This document shows, one piece after another, positions 36,185 through 47,132 of a DNA stretch of 64,000 nucleotides. How positions within the stretch are numbered: position 1 is the stretch's first letter; the number at the start of each line of letters is the position of its first letter. A program made the translations under genes and the position numbers. Below the pieces are notes generated by a model. It was not told where the DNA came from. It was given only the letters and a program-made list of their open reading frames with translations, and made no database searches. Origin of the DNA: Candidatus Thalassolituus haligoni (GTDB taxonomy: Bacteria; Pseudomonadota; Gammaproteobacteria; Pseudomonadales; Oceanobacteraceae); NCBI RefSeq assembly GCF_041222825.1, contig NZ_CP139482.1, positions 4,221,501-4,285,500 on the forward strand, in the 5' to 3' direction.

Positions 36185-36499
36185 ATGTGTGAAATTTATT
36201 CCGCTGCCGAACCTGAGTTGTTTGAATTAAAAACCCGTTCCATCCGCCTGGATGGTGTTGTCACCAGTATTCGGCTGGAGGCGGTTTTCTGGCATTTGCT
36301 AGAAGACATCGCCAGTGATGCGGAGCTGTCACTGGGTACGTTTCTAAGCCGCATTCACCGCGAAGTGATTGCACGGCGAGGCGAGGTCGGTAACTTTGCC
36401 TCACTGCTGCGAGTCGCCTGCACCACGCACCTCAACCAGGGCCAGCGCCTGACAGTACCACCAGACCGGGCCCGCTTGAGCCCGGATATTCAGCACTGA
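36185..36499 (+). CDS. Ribbon-helix-helix domain protein
   Basis: A 104-residue protein with a central ribbon-helix-helix_4-like domain (TRSIRLDGVVTSIRLEAVFWHLLEDIASDAELSLGTFLS in adjoining parts, residues about 16-55). It is probably a small DNA-binding regulator, or an RHH protein of unknown partner. ATG 36185 follows AGAGGAGG; an upstream frame start at 36161 would place the ribosome site inside the gene. No toxin gene lies next to it; the following gene ilvA is convergent. Confidence 0.75.
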   Translation: MCEIYSAAEPELFELKTRSIRLDGVVTSIRLEAVFWHLLEDIASDAELSLGTFLSRIHREVIARRGEVGNFASLLRVACTTHLNQGQRLTVPPDRARLSPDIQH

Positions 36500-36507
36500 C
36501 GACTGAA

Positions 36508-38025
36508 TCAGCGCAAAAACAACTGGTAGGCCATATTGTCGCTCTCGTCCCAGTAGGGGTAACCAAGTTCATCCAGATAACCGTGCAACTGGGCCAGCTT
36601 TTCTTCCGGCACCTGCAACCCCACCAGCGTCCGGCCACTGGCCGCGCCGTGGTTACGGTAGTGGAACAACGAAATATTAAAGCGCTTGCCCAGGGTTTTC
36701 AGGAACAGCAACAACGCCCCCGGACGCTCGGGAAACTCAAATCGATACAGGCGTTCGTCATCGACCGCAGCGGGCGCATGACCACCGACCATATGACGAA
36801 TATGGTACTTGGCCATTTCATCATCGGTCAGATCCAGCACCGGGTAATCGTCCGCCTGCAACTCCGCCAGCAGGGCCTGCCGCGCACCTGGCTCAGGGCC
36901 GACTTTGACACCAACATAGATACGCGCCTTGTCATCATCGCCATAACGATAGTTGAACTCGGTGATCGGACGCTTGCCCAGTAACGAGCAAAAGCGCTGG
37001 AAGCTACCAGGCTGTTCGGCAATGGTGACCGCCAGAATGATCTCACGACCTTCGCCGATTTCTGCCACTTCCGAGATATAGCGCAAGCGATCGAAATTGA
37101 CGTTAGCGCCACTCAGAATGGTCACCAGATTCTGGCCTTCGCAGCCTTCGCGCTCAACGTACTTTTTCACCCCGGCAATCGCCAGTGCCCCGGCGGGTTC
37201 ACAGACAGCTCGGGTGTCATCAAAGACATCCTTGATCGCGGCACAAATTTCATCCGGCGTACAGGTAATCACCTCGTCAACACAATCCTTGGCAATCGCC
37301 CAGGTATGCTCACCGATGGTGGCCACGGCAACGCCATCAGCAAAAATACCCACTGCCGGCAAGGTGACACGCTTACCCGCCGCCAGCGCCGCCGCCAGAC
37401 AGGCGGACTCGGTACATTCAACCCCGACAATCCGGACTTCCGGCTTGAGCGCCTTGATATAAGCGGCCACACCCGCCACCAGACCACCACCGCCAACCGG
37501 AATAAACACCGCATCCACGGGCTGTTGCATCTGCCGCAGAATTTCCATACCGATGGTGCCTTGTCCGGCAATCACATCCGGGTCATCGTACGGATGGATA
37601 TAGGTCATGCCTTTCTCAGCGACCAGCTTTTGCGAATAGGCAAAGGCATCGTCAAAGGCATCGCCATGCAGCACCACTTTGGCCCCCTTGGCCTTGACCG
37701 AGCGCACCTTGATTTCCGGCGTGGTGCGGGGCATCACAATCACGGCTTTTAATCCCAGATCACGGGCTGCCAATGCCAGTCCCTGGGCGTGATTACCCGC
37801 AGAAGCCGTCACCACACCACGGGCTTTTTCTTCATCAGTCAGCTGTGCCGCCTTGTTGTAGGCACCACGAATCTTGAAGGAATACACACCTTGCTGGTCT
37901 TCACGTTTAATCCAGATCTGATTACCCAGTCGCTCTGACAAAAATGGGGCAATATGCAGCGCCGTCTCGATGGCAACATCGTAAACCCGCGAGGTAAGGA
38001 TTTTTTTCAGATACTCGTTCAACAT
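36508..38025 (-). CDS. ilvA: Biosynthetic threonine dehydratase IlvA
   Basis: A 505-residue PLP enzyme turning threonine into 2-oxobutyrate for isoleucine synthesis. The PLP lysine lies in GVYSFKIRGAYNKA; VTASAGNHAQGLALAA and IPVGGGGLVAGVAAYIK are the phosphate and substrate loops. The C-terminal third holds two ACT-like regulatory domains (AEIGEGREIILAVTIAEQPGSF; RLYRFEFPERPGALLLFLKTL), so isoleucine feedback inhibition is expected. ATG 38025 gives the usual MLNEYLKKILTSRVYDVAIETAL start. Divergent from rpiA. Confidence 0.97.
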   Translation of the reverse strand: MLNEYLKKILTSRVYDVAIETALHIAPFLSERLGNQIWIKREDQQGVYSFKIRGAYNKAAQLTDEEKARGVVTASAGNHAQGLALAARDLGLKAVIVMPRTTPEIKVRSVKAKGAKVVLHGDAFDDAFAYSQKLVAEKGMTYIHPYDDPDVIAGQGTIGMEILRQMQQPVDAVFIPVGGGGLVAGVAAYIKALKPEVRIVGVECTESACLAAALAAGKRVTLPAVGIFADGVAVATIGEHTWAIAKDCVDEVITCTPDEICAAIKDVFDDTRAVCEPAGALAIAGVKKYVEREGCEGQNLVTILSGANVNFDRLRYISEVAEIGEGREIILAVTIAEQPGSFQRFCSLLGKRPITEFNYRYGDDDKARIYVGVKVGPEPGARQALLAELQADDYPVLDLTDDEMAKYHIRHMVGGHAPAAVDDERLYRFEFPERPGALLLFLKTLGKRFNISLFHYRNHGAASGRTLVGLQVPEEKLAQLHGYLDELGYPYWDESDNMAYQLFLR

Positions 38026-38161
38026 GAAGTGGCCAATCCTGAAGCAAGGCCAGACCGGATTGCCTGGCAAGGAAGAATGAAGCCAGGCATTGTAACGCAC
38101 AGCGCTCTATAATGGGTGCCGTTTAAGCACGACCCGCACCTCTTGGACATACGGAATCAAC

Positions 38162-38836
38162 ATGACTCAAGACGAACTCAAACAAGCCGTCGGTGACGCC
38201 GCAGCACAATATCTTCTGCCTCACCTTGAAGAACGCACCATTGTCGGCGTTGGCACCGGCTCTACCGCCAACTGCTTTATTGATGCCCTGGCCCGGCACA
38301 AACATCTGTTTGATGGCACCGTCGCCAGCTCTGAAGCCTCGGCCCAACGCCTGCGCGAGCATGGCATTCCGGTTTACGATCTGAACGCCGTTGATAGCAT
38401 CGACTACTACATTGATGGCGCCGATGAGATTAACCACCGGCTGGAGATGATCAAGGGCGGCGGTGCGGCGCTGACCCGTGAAAAAATCGTCGCCGCCGTC
38501 GCCCGCCACTTCATCTGCATTGCCGATCAAAGCAAGCTGGTCGCTACCATGGGCAGCTTCCCGCTACCGGTTGAAGTGATTCCCATGGCTCGCTCCCATG
38601 TGGCACGGGAAATCGTCAAACTCGGTGGCGATCCGGTCTATCGCGATGGTGTAATCACCGACAACGGCGGTCAGATTCTGGATGTCTACAACCTCCGTAT
38701 TGATGCCGCCATCACGCTGGAAAAACAGCTGAACCAGATCACCGGCGTGATCACCAACGGTCTGTTCGCCATGCGTCCGGCCAACACCCTGTTGCTAGGC
38801 ACCGATGAGGGCGTTAAAACCCTGACCGCACAGTAA
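38162..38836 (+). CDS. rpiA: Ribose-5-phosphate isomerase A
   Basis: A 224-residue enzyme interconverting ribose-5-phosphate and ribulose-5-phosphate. Motifs: [44 protein letters not shown], and [14 protein letters not shown] 38162 is the first Met. A TATAAT box lies at 38108-38113 upstream of it, but I see no -35 at proper distance. The stop overlaps the start of the next gene (TAATG), so the ydbH-like gene is coupled. Confidence 0.97.
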   Translation: MTQDELKQAVGDAAAQYLLPHLEERTIVGVGTGSTANCFIDALARHKHLFDGTVASSEASAQRLREHGIPVYDLNAVDSIDYYIDGADEINHRLEMIKGGGAALTREKIVAAVARHFICIADQSKLVATMGSFPLPVEVIPMARSHVAREIVKLGGDPVYRDGVITDNGGQILDVYNLRIDAAITLEKQLNQITGVITNGLFAMRPANTLLLGTDEGVKTLTAQ

Positions 38837-41616
38837 TGAGTACCCGGCCCCCGAGCGGCTGGCGGATCACGCTTACCTGGCTCAGCCGGGGCCTGGCGGC
38901 ATTCGGGCTGCTGGTCGTGTGCCTGCTGCTTGTTGTTCTGGTGTCGCTGCCAACCCTGGTGAAATCCGCTGCCAACCAGTGGCTTCCGGCGCTGGTGCAA
39001 CAAATCACCGGAATCGAAGTCAGCTGGCAGATAAAAACCCTGCAATGGCATCAACTCGAACTGGATTACCTCACTGCCCGGCTGGCTGACGGCACCACTC
39101 TTGCGCTGCTGGATGGCGAGCTGCAATACGATTCCTTGGGCTTGCTCGGCGGTCAGCTGGAGCAACTGCGTATCCGCGAGCTGCACATTGTGCTTGGCAG
39201 TACCAGTACCCGCCTCGCTGCCGCCCAAGCCAACAGCACCGAGGCCGCCGCCCGCGCACAGCTGGACAATGAATGGATCGAGTTGCCGGCACTGAACCAG
39301 CTACTGACAAGTCTGCCGATCAAAGACATCAGCATTGAGACACTGCAACTCGATCACCCCCTGCTGCAGGCCAGATTAGCTGTCGAGTTGAATGCGCAAC
39401 ACTGGCAGTTGCTCGGTCAGTTGACGCCGTTCCCGGCTACCCAGATCACCGCCGACGTACCACCCGCGCCACCCTGGAACCTCAATCTGCAGCTGCTGGC
39501 CAATGGCCAGATACTGGCGCAGCTATCCGATCAGTCCACCCTGCTGGCGCACTGGTTTATCCAACTGCAACAGGATGCAACCACCACTCGAGCCGAGTTA
39601 CGACAAGTACTGATACTGCCCGAGCTGTCCCGTCAGGCCTATCGCTTGCCGCCAGAAATACGCCAGATGTTCACCGCTCACCCGGTGCTGGCGACCCTTG
39701 ATACACTGGAATCCACCGCTACCCTGACCGTTAACAATCGTTTTCGCTTACCACAAGACCTGCAACTGGAAGCGGTCACCCGGTTAACCATGGCACCCGG
39801 CAAGCACCTGATCCGTCGAGATCTGCCAGAGCTGCAAATCGAAACCCAAGCCACCGCCAACACCCTCTCCAGGCAATGGCAGCTCAAGCTACAACATCAG
39901 CAAGATGCCTGGCACAGCCAACTGAGTGGCCCCGCCATCCGGCTTCAGCTACCAAACCAGACCCTGGATATCAGCCCCTGGGAAGCAGAGATACAGTGCA
40001 ACCCGTTACTGTCTCAGTGCCATGCCAGTGCCAGCCCCACCTTGCGTTTTCAGCAAGATCAGGATCAACAACATCTGGATGGCACCGCCAATCTGCCTTT
40101 GCAACTGGACTGGAATCGCGTCAGCACGACCGACCAGCCCATGCTAACCGCACAGATTCAGCTGGCCGCCCAGGGCAACCTGCGCAGCGCTGCCATTACC
40201 AGTGCCTGGGATATGACCAGTCACTTGCAACTCACACTCAATCGTACCGGCCCACTGACCCTTCACCTCGACGACACCGCCTTCAACGCCAGTCCGCAAC
40301 CGATTGAACAGTGGCGCGTCGCCGCCTTACACATCCGCCAAAGCGGCCGTTTTGGCGCGACCTGGGACAGCAATCAACTCGAGACACCTTTTACGCCGCT
40401 CTCCGAGCTGGCATTTGACCTCGATCCGCTGACACTGCAACAACCAGAGCGGATTATTCGTACCGGCGCCTCACAACTACGCTGCACCGTCGATTTGGTA
40501 CAACCCTTGTGCCATCTGCGGCTATTACTTCGGCCATCACAGTGGCAGCAATGGCCGCTGCCAGATGCTCGCCTGAGCGCCGATATTCGTTACAACGTCG
40601 CCACTACGCAGCTCACTGCCAATCCCGAGATTCGCCTGGGCAACGGCGAGTTGCAGCTGCGTAGCCAACTCCAGCACCAACTCGAATCCGGTGCCGGTTC
40701 CTGGCAATTTCAGCTCCTCAACAGCAGTATTGTCTGGAACAAACTGGGGCTGAACAGCATGCCCGACCTGACCGGCGTCGATATTCTCAGCGGCGAATTG
40801 TCGGGTCAGGGCTGGGTTGACTGGAACCTTGAGCAGCAACGTTTCCAGCCCGACATCATGCTACGTGGCGACAATATCAGCCTGGTCTACGACAACCGCA
40901 TCACCCTGGACAACTGGCAGTTTTTAATGGCGATGCGGCCGGGCAGTGAGGGTAATTATCAGATCAACAGCCAGGTGGGAGGCGACACTCTCAACACCGG
41001 GGTCGAAATGACCGACCTGCTGGCCAGAGCAGACGTCACCCTCGCCCACGACTTCAGCTGGGCCAGCGCCGACATCCGCGAGCTGCATACCCGCCTGCTG
41101 GGGGGTCGTATTTACATTCCGGCGGTCATGTACGACAGCCGCAAGGAAATCAACTCTTTCGGCATTGCGATTGACCAATTACAGCTGGCCAGCCTGGCGC
41201 AGCTGGAACCCAGCGCCGAACTGGAAGCCGATGGCCTGCTCGATGGCGTACTGCCAATTGTATTGACTCAACAAGGCCCCAGTATTCCGGGAGGCAATCT
41301 GTTTGCCCGCGCCCCCGGCGGCACTATCCGCTATCAAACCGATGCCAGTGAAGCCCTCAAACAAAGTGACCCCAGTGTCGCCCTGGCAATGCAATTACTG
41401 GAAAATTTTCATTTCAAAGAGCTCAGCTCCGGCGTGCGTTACCAACCCGATGGTTCACTTAACCTCAGCCTCAAATTTGAAGGCAACAACCCCGATTTCT
41501 TCAACGGCCAGGCCACTCACCTCAACGTCAATCTGGAATACAACCTGCTCGACCTGCTGTCCAGCCTGCGGGTGGCCGACGACGTGATCAATCGGCTGGA
41601 ACAGAAATACCAATAA
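38836..41616 (+). CDS. YdbH/AsmA-like envelope protein
   Basis: A 926-residue protein with an N-terminal membrane anchor (about residues 14-38, LSRGLAAFGLLVVCLLLVVLVSL), then a long periplasmic beta-rich region with repeated strand patterns, ending LNVNLEYNLLDLLSSLRVADDVINRLEQKYQ as in YdbH. YdbH belongs to the AsmA-like bridge proteins (with TamB and YhdP) that move phospholipids to the outer membrane. In E. coli ydbH is followed by ynbE and ydbL; those genes are absent here, where hemB follows. Coupled to rpiA by a 1-bp overlap. Confidence 0.75.
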   Translation: MSTRPPSGWRITLTWLSRGLAAFGLLVVCLLLVVLVSLPTLVKSAANQWLPALVQQITGIEVSWQIKTLQWHQLELDYLTARLADGTTLALLDGELQYDSLGLLGGQLEQLRIRELHIVLGSTSTRLAAAQANSTEAAARAQLDNEWIELPALNQLLTSLPIKDISIETLQLDHPLLQARLAVELNAQHWQLLGQLTPFPATQITADVPPAPPWNLNLQLLANGQILAQLSDQSTLLAHWFIQLQQDATTTRAELRQVLILPELSRQAYRLPPEIRQMFTAHPVLATLDTLESTATLTVNNRFRLPQDLQLEAVTRLTMAPGKHLIRRDLPELQIETQATANTLSRQWQLKLQHQQDAWHSQLSGPAIRLQLPNQTLDISPWEAEIQCNPLLSQCHASASPTLRFQQDQDQQHLDGTANLPLQLDWNRVSTTDQPMLTAQIQLAAQGNLRSAAITSAWDMTSHLQLTLNRTGPLTLHLDDTAFNASPQPIEQWRVAALHIRQSGRFGATWDSNQLETPFTPLSELAFDLDPLTLQQPERIIRTGASQLRCTVDLVQPLCHLRLLLRPSQWQQWPLPDARLSADIRYNVATTQLTANPEIRLGNGELQLRSQLQHQLESGAGSWQFQLLNSSIVWNKLGLNSMPDLTGVDILSGELSGQGWVDWNLEQQRFQPDIMLRGDNISLVYDNRITLDNWQFLMAMRPGSEGNYQINSQVGGDTLNTGVEMTDLLARADVTLAHDFSWASADIRELHTRLLGGRIYIPAVMYDSRKEINSFGIAIDQLQLASLAQLEPSAELEADGLLDGVLPIVLTQQGPSIPGGNLFARAPGGTIRYQTDASEALKQSDPSVALAMQLLENFHFKELSSGVRYQPDGSLNLSLKFEGNNPDFFNGQATHLNVNLEYNLLDLLSSLRVADDVINRLEQKYQ

Positions 41617-41711
41617 CAACCTTTCTGATTGCCGCAAAACCGTCATGTATTTGATCTAGGCTGCCCGTCTTTTGATTCAGGTTCGGAATTCGGCGCTATC
41701 CTCCAGGATAA

Positions 41712-42791
<1,080 letters not shown>

Positions 42792-42800
42792 GGAAGCAGA

Positions 42801-44900
42801 ATGAGCGACGTACAGACAACCGAAGCAAGTATCGACCTGAGTAGCAGTGAGTATTACTTCAATCGTGAACTGAGCCATTTACAGTTCAATATCCGGGTGC
42901 TGGAGCAGGCACTGGATGAAAGCCACCCACTGCTTGATCGGCTGTTTTTCCTGTGTATTTTCAGCCGCAATCTGGACGAGTTTTACGAAGTCCGAGTCGC
43001 CAACCTGACCCAGCAGCTGACCTTCGCCCGCGAACAGGCAGGGGCTGACGGTATGCACCCACAACAGGTGCTGAGCGCTATTCATACGCTCTGCAGCGAA
43101 ACCGTTGAACGTCAGTACCGAATTCTCAATGAAACCATTCTGCCAGCGCTGGAACAGGAAAATATCCACTTCCAGCGCCGCCGTGACTGGACCGAAGAGC
43201 AACGGCTCTGGGTTGAAGGCTATTTCCGCGACAGTATCCAGCCGCTGATCAGTCCGATCGGGCTGGATCCTTCCCATCCGTTCCCGCGTCTGGTGAACAA
43301 GAGTCTGAACTTTATTGTTGAACTGGATGGCAAGGATGCCTTTGGTCGTGAAACAGGGCTGGCCATTATTCCGGCACCGCGCTCGCTGCCGCGTATTATT
43401 CGTATTCCAGATCATCTGACTAATGGCGGTGATCACTTTATTTTCCTGTCGTCCATGATTCACGAACATGCCGATGAGCTGTTCCCTGGCATGGAAGTCA
43501 AGGGCTGTTACCAGTTCCGGGTTACCCGCAACGCCGATCTGGAGATTGACGAAGACGGCACCAACGACCTCGCCTCTGCCCTTGAAGATGAGCTGCACTC
43601 ACGCAACTTTGGCGAAGAGATGCGTCTGGAAGTGGCAGATAACTGCCCGTCCGAGCTGGTGAACTTCCTGTTACACAAATTCAGCCTGGAAGCCAACGAC
43701 CTGTACATGGTCAATGGCCCGGTGAATCTGGGCCGGATGATGGAAGTGATTGGTCAGATCAACCGCCCGGATTTGCAGTACACGCCTTTTACACCCGGGC
43801 TGCCCAAGAACATCAAGTTCAAAAAGAGCATTTTCGAAAGCATGCGCGAGCGCGATACGCTGCTGCTACATCCGTTTGAATCCTTTACACCCGTCGTCGA
43901 CCTGCTGCGCGAAGCCGCCAAAGACCCGGCGGTGCGGGCGATCAAACAGACGTTGTACCGCACGGGTGCCAAATCTGAAATTGTTAATGCGCTGGTGGAT
44001 GCCGCCCGTAATGGCAAGGAAGTCACGGTTGTTATTGAACTGCGTGCGCGCTTTGATGAGGAAGAAAACCTCTACCTCGCCAACCGCCTGCAGGAAGCCG
44101 GTGCCGTGGTGGTGTATGGCGTGGTCGGCTACAAGACCCACGCCAAAATGATGCTGATAGTGCGTAAAGAAGAAGACCGCTACAAACGTTACGTGCACCT
44201 CGGCACCGGCAACTACCACGCTGGCAACGCACGGGCGTACACCGACTACAGCTTCCTGACCAGCAATGATGTCATGGGTGAAGACGTCGCCGCCGTGTTC
44301 CAGCAACTGACCGGCATGGGCGCCGCATTAAAAATAAAGAAGCTGTTTCATGCACCGTTCACACTGCACAAAAAACTGATCGAACTGGTTGAACGGGAAC
44401 GGGTTCATGCAGAAGCAGGCCATCCGGCACTGATCCGCCTGAAAGCCAATGGCCTGACCGAACCAAAACTGATCCGGGCGCTTTACAAGGCCTCGCAGGC
44501 TGGCGTGAAGGTAGAGTTGATCATTCGCGGCATGTGCTGTCTCAAACCTGGGATTCCCGGTGTCTCTGAGAACATTGAAGTACGCTCGATTATTGGCCGC
44601 TTCCTGGAGCACACCCGGGTGTATTACTTCCTCAATAACGGCAAGGACGAAGTATATGCCGCCAGTGCCGACCTGATGGAACGTAACCTGTTGAATCGGG
44701 TGGAAACCGCCTTCCCGATCGAAAGCAACAAACTGAAAGATCGGGTCAAATCGGAGCTGGAAGCCTATATGCTGGACAACAGCCAGGCCTGGGTACTGCA
44801 GTCGGATGGCCGCTATGTTCGCCTCCAACCCGCCGAGGGTGAAGAAACCATCCGCGCCCAGAGTATTTTGCTGGCCACGCTCGCAACCACATCAAGCTGA
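42801..44900 (+). CDS. ppk: Polyphosphate kinase 1
   Basis: A 699-residue kinase that makes polyphosphate from ATP. The N-terminal domain begins with YYFNRELSHLQFNIRVLEQA; the catalytic domains carry VVVYGVVGYKTHAKMMLIVR with the autophosphorylated His, YVHLGTGNYHAGNARAYTDY and GMCCLKPGIPG. Full length for the family. The start lies 9 bp after hemB with AAGGAAG. The degrading enzyme gene ppx is convergent on the other side of a hairpin. Confidence 0.97.
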   Translation: MSDVQTTEASIDLSSSEYYFNRELSHLQFNIRVLEQALDESHPLLDRLFFLCIFSRNLDEFYEVRVANLTQQLTFAREQAGADGMHPQQVLSAIHTLCSETVERQYRILNETILPALEQENIHFQRRRDWTEEQRLWVEGYFRDSIQPLISPIGLDPSHPFPRLVNKSLNFIVELDGKDAFGRETGLAIIPAPRSLPRIIRIPDHLTNGGDHFIFLSSMIHEHADELFPGMEVKGCYQFRVTRNADLEIDEDGTNDLASALEDELHSRNFGEEMRLEVADNCPSELVNFLLHKFSLEANDLYMVNGPVNLGRMMEVIGQINRPDLQYTPFTPGLPKNIKFKKSIFESMRERDTLLLHPFESFTPVVDLLREAAKDPAVRAIKQTLYRTGAKSEIVNALVDAARNGKEVTVVIELRARFDEEENLYLANRLQEAGAVVVYGVVGYKTHAKMMLIVRKEEDRYKRYVHLGTGNYHAGNARAYTDYSFLTSNDVMGEDVAAVFQQLTGMGAALKIKKLFHAPFTLHKKLIELVERERVHAEAGHPALIRLKANGLTEPKLIRALYKASQAGVKVELIIRGMCCLKPGIPGVSENIEVRSIIGRFLEHTRVYYFLNNGKDEVYAASADLMERNLLNRVETAFPIESNKLKDRVKSELEAYMLDNSQAWVLQSDGRYVRLQPAEGEETIRAQSILLATLATTSS

Positions 44901-44928
44901 TTGATATCACCGGGTTCCGGGTTAAGTA

Positions 44929-44950
44929 GCCGCACGGCATATCGTGCGGC
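44929..44950. terminator. Hairpin between convergent ppk and ppx
   Basis: GCCGCACG (44929-44936) pairs with CGTGCGGC (44943-44950) around a six-base loop. There is no T-run, so it is at most a weak terminator or a 3'-end stabilising structure. Confidence 0.45.
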
Positions 44951-44968
44951 CAATCCACTTCCATACGG

Positions 44969-46474
44969 CTACATCACACCAAGCGCCATGCCGGCAGCTT
45001 TCTGGAATTCCACTTCCGCCATCAGGTCACCGGCCGTCAGCGGATGCTCCGCCAACCAACCTTCAGGCAGTTGCAGTTGCAGTTGATTATCCTCAGCAAT
45101 GGTAACAACAGGCACCGGCACCGGATGCGCTCCACGGCTGTGGTTTAAAATAACCGCGATGCGAAGCAGTCGGGTCAACTGAATCACAAATTGACGACGT
45201 CCGGGAGATACCGCCGCAAATTCCTCAAGGCTGAATTTACGCCGATGACAACGTACCAGAGCTGCCAGTTTCACTTGCCCCTGGCGGGTAAAGCCCAGCA
45301 TGTCTGCGTGCTGAAGCAGATAGGCACCGTGTTTATGGAAACCACTGTGAGAGAGGCTCAAGCCAATCTCATGTAACTCTGCCCCCCACAACAGCCAGCG
45401 CACCAGGCTGTCGTCCATCCCCCAGTGCTGATTCACCTGCACAAACAGGGCACGAGCCATGTCACTCACCCTGGCCGCTTGCGCATCATCGACATAGAAG
45501 CGTTCTTTCAGCGACTGAACTGTGCGCTGGCGTACATCTTCGTGACTCGAGCGCCCGAACAAATCCCACAACGCCCCTTCACGCAAGGCACCATCGGAAT
45601 ACACCATGTGTTCAATATCAAAGGTGTCAAATACCGCCGTCAAAATCGCCAGTCCACCAATAAACACCTGACGACGCTCGACCTTGACCCCAGGTAATAC
45701 CACATCATCCAGCGTGGCAAATTGCAGTGCCTGCTTGCGTAATTTTTTTAGCGCCGGACGTGTTATCCCTTCCGTTGACCAGCCAAATTCCACCACGGAC
45801 TGCTCAACTGCCCGAATCGTGCCGGAAGATCCCACCACGTTTTGCCAGCCAAGCTGCTTGTAATGGGTTTCTATGTTCAGCAACTCCTGACGAGCAGCGG
45901 CAACTGCCTGCTCAAACGCGGCTTCGGTAATCAGGCCATCGGCAAAAAATCGCCGGGTGAACGATACGCAACCCATATGCAGGCTTTCCAGTGCCTTCGG
46001 TTCAAACCGTTCACCAATAATAAACTCGGTGCTGCCGCCACCAATATCGACCACCAGACGATTCCCCATATCATCCGCCAGCGTATGCGCAACGCCCAGA
46101 TAAATCAGGCGGGCTTCTTCGCGCCCGGCAATGACTTCGATGGGATAACCCAGTACCGCCTCGGCCCGTTCAATAAACTCCTGGCGGTTACGGGCGGCAC
46201 GCAGCGCGTTGGTTGCCAACACCGTCACTTTGGCAGGATCCATGCCCTGCAAACGCTGGGAAAACTCTCGCAAACAATCCAGACCGCGTTGCTGTGCCTC
46301 TTCCGACAGCATGTAGTGCTCATCCAGACCAGCAGCTAGCTGCACTTTTTGTCCACGCCGTTCCAGAGTACGAAATTCACCATGAAATTCGCGGGCGACG
46401 ACCATATGAAAACTGTTGGAGCCCAGATCAACCGCTGCAATCAATTCGCCTGGCTGGGCTGAGGTATCTGACAT
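44969..46474 (-). CDS. ppx: Exopolyphosphatase Ppx/GppA family
   Basis: A 501-residue enzyme removing terminal phosphates from polyphosphate. N-terminal ASKHA motifs: AAVDLGSNSFHMVVAR, VTVLATNALRAARN, VIAGREEARLIYLGVAH, and LVVDIGGGSTEFIIGE. The C-terminal HD-like helical region (GAELHEIGLSLSHSGFHKHGAYLL) is present, so this is the long Ppx form rather than GppA, although the split between them is not absolute. It is convergent to ppk and divergent from trxA, a common gammaproteobacterial arrangement. Confidence 0.93.
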   Translation of the reverse strand: MSDTSAQPGELIAAVDLGSNSFHMVVAREFHGEFRTLERRGQKVQLAAGLDEHYMLSEEAQQRGLDCLREFSQRLQGMDPAKVTVLATNALRAARNRQEFIERAEAVLGYPIEVIAGREEARLIYLGVAHTLADDMGNRLVVDIGGGSTEFIIGERFEPKALESLHMGCVSFTRRFFADGLITEAAFEQAVAAARQELLNIETHYKQLGWQNVVGSSGTIRAVEQSVVEFGWSTEGITRPALKKLRKQALQFATLDDVVLPGVKVERRQVFIGGLAILTAVFDTFDIEHMVYSDGALREGALWDLFGRSSHEDVRQRTVQSLKERFYVDDAQAARVSDMARALFVQVNQHWGMDDSLVRWLLWGAELHEIGLSLSHSGFHKHGAYLLQHADMLGFTRQGQVKLAALVRCHRRKFSLEEFAAVSPGRRQFVIQLTRLLRIAVILNHSRGAHPVPVPVVTIAEDNQLQLQLPEGWLAEHPLTAGDLMAEVEFQKAAGMALGVM

Positions 46475-46633
46475 AACTCGAAGTCCTGAAACTGTCTTTT
46501 TTAGGGCAAGCCCCGAATATGCAACTCACAAGAGCATGCGTCCAGTAGATCTTTGATCTATCTCTGCGATTGATTCCCACAGGGTCCAGCGTACAATGAC
46601 ATTAATTATGACCTCAACACGCAAGGGGAAACC

Positions 46634-46960
46634 ATGAGCGATCTCATTCTGATGACGAGTGACGACAGTTTTGAAACGGACGTACTGAGTAACGACCTGC
46701 CGGTACTGGTAGATTTTTGGGCTGAATGGTGTGGCCCCTGTAAAATGATTGCTCCTGTGCTGGAAGAAATTGCGGAAGAATTCAAGGGTCAGCTGAAAAT
46801 TGCCAAACTGAATATCGACCAGAACGAAGCAACAGCACCCAAATACGGTATCCGCAGCATTCCGACCCTGATCCTGTTCAAGGGCGGAAACGTTGAAGCG
46901 ACCAAGATTGGCGCCATGAGCAAATCCGAACTGACGGCCTTTATCCAGCAAGCTCTGTAA
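46634..46960 (+). CDS. trxA: Thioredoxin 1
   Basis: A 108-residue thioredoxin with the active site W32-C-G-P-C36 in [19 protein letters not shown] and the cis-proline segment [15 protein letters not shown]. It reduces disulphides in ribonucleotide reductase and other cytosolic targets. ATG 46634 follows AAGGGGA. rho lies downstream, as in E. coli. Confidence 0.98.
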   Translation: MSDLILMTSDDSFETDVLSNDLPVLVDFWAEWCGPCKMIAPVLEEIAEEFKGQLKIAKLNIDQNEATAPKYGIRSIPTLILFKGGNVEATKIGAMSKSELTAFIQQAL

Positions 46961-46981
46961 GTATTCACCCTGCTTGCAACA

Positions 46982-47009
46982 CCCAAAAGGTGCCACCGCA
47001 CCTTTTGGG
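46982..47009 (+). terminator. Strong hairpin between trxA and rho
   Basis: CCCAAAAGGTGC (46982-46993) pairs perfectly over 12 bp with GCACCTTTTGGG (46998-47009) around a CACC loop. No T-run follows. It may end trxA transcripts, or belong to the rho leader, where autoregulation is known in E. coli. Confidence 0.6.
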
Positions 47010-47132
47010 CTGGACACCCCCATATATTGAGTCTATAGTTTCTTTACGCCTTGGGTTCTCCAAAGCATTTCTCCTCTTGATATCGTTTCAAGCTCCGCCC
47101 CAACACCCACTAAATTGCACTTATCTTTCCCT

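Noticed and set aside
38108..38113. TATAAT upstream of rpiA as a promoter
   Set aside because: The -10 box is perfect, but no -35 box lies at 16-18 bp; TTGTAA is only 12 bp away, so I did not call a full promoter.
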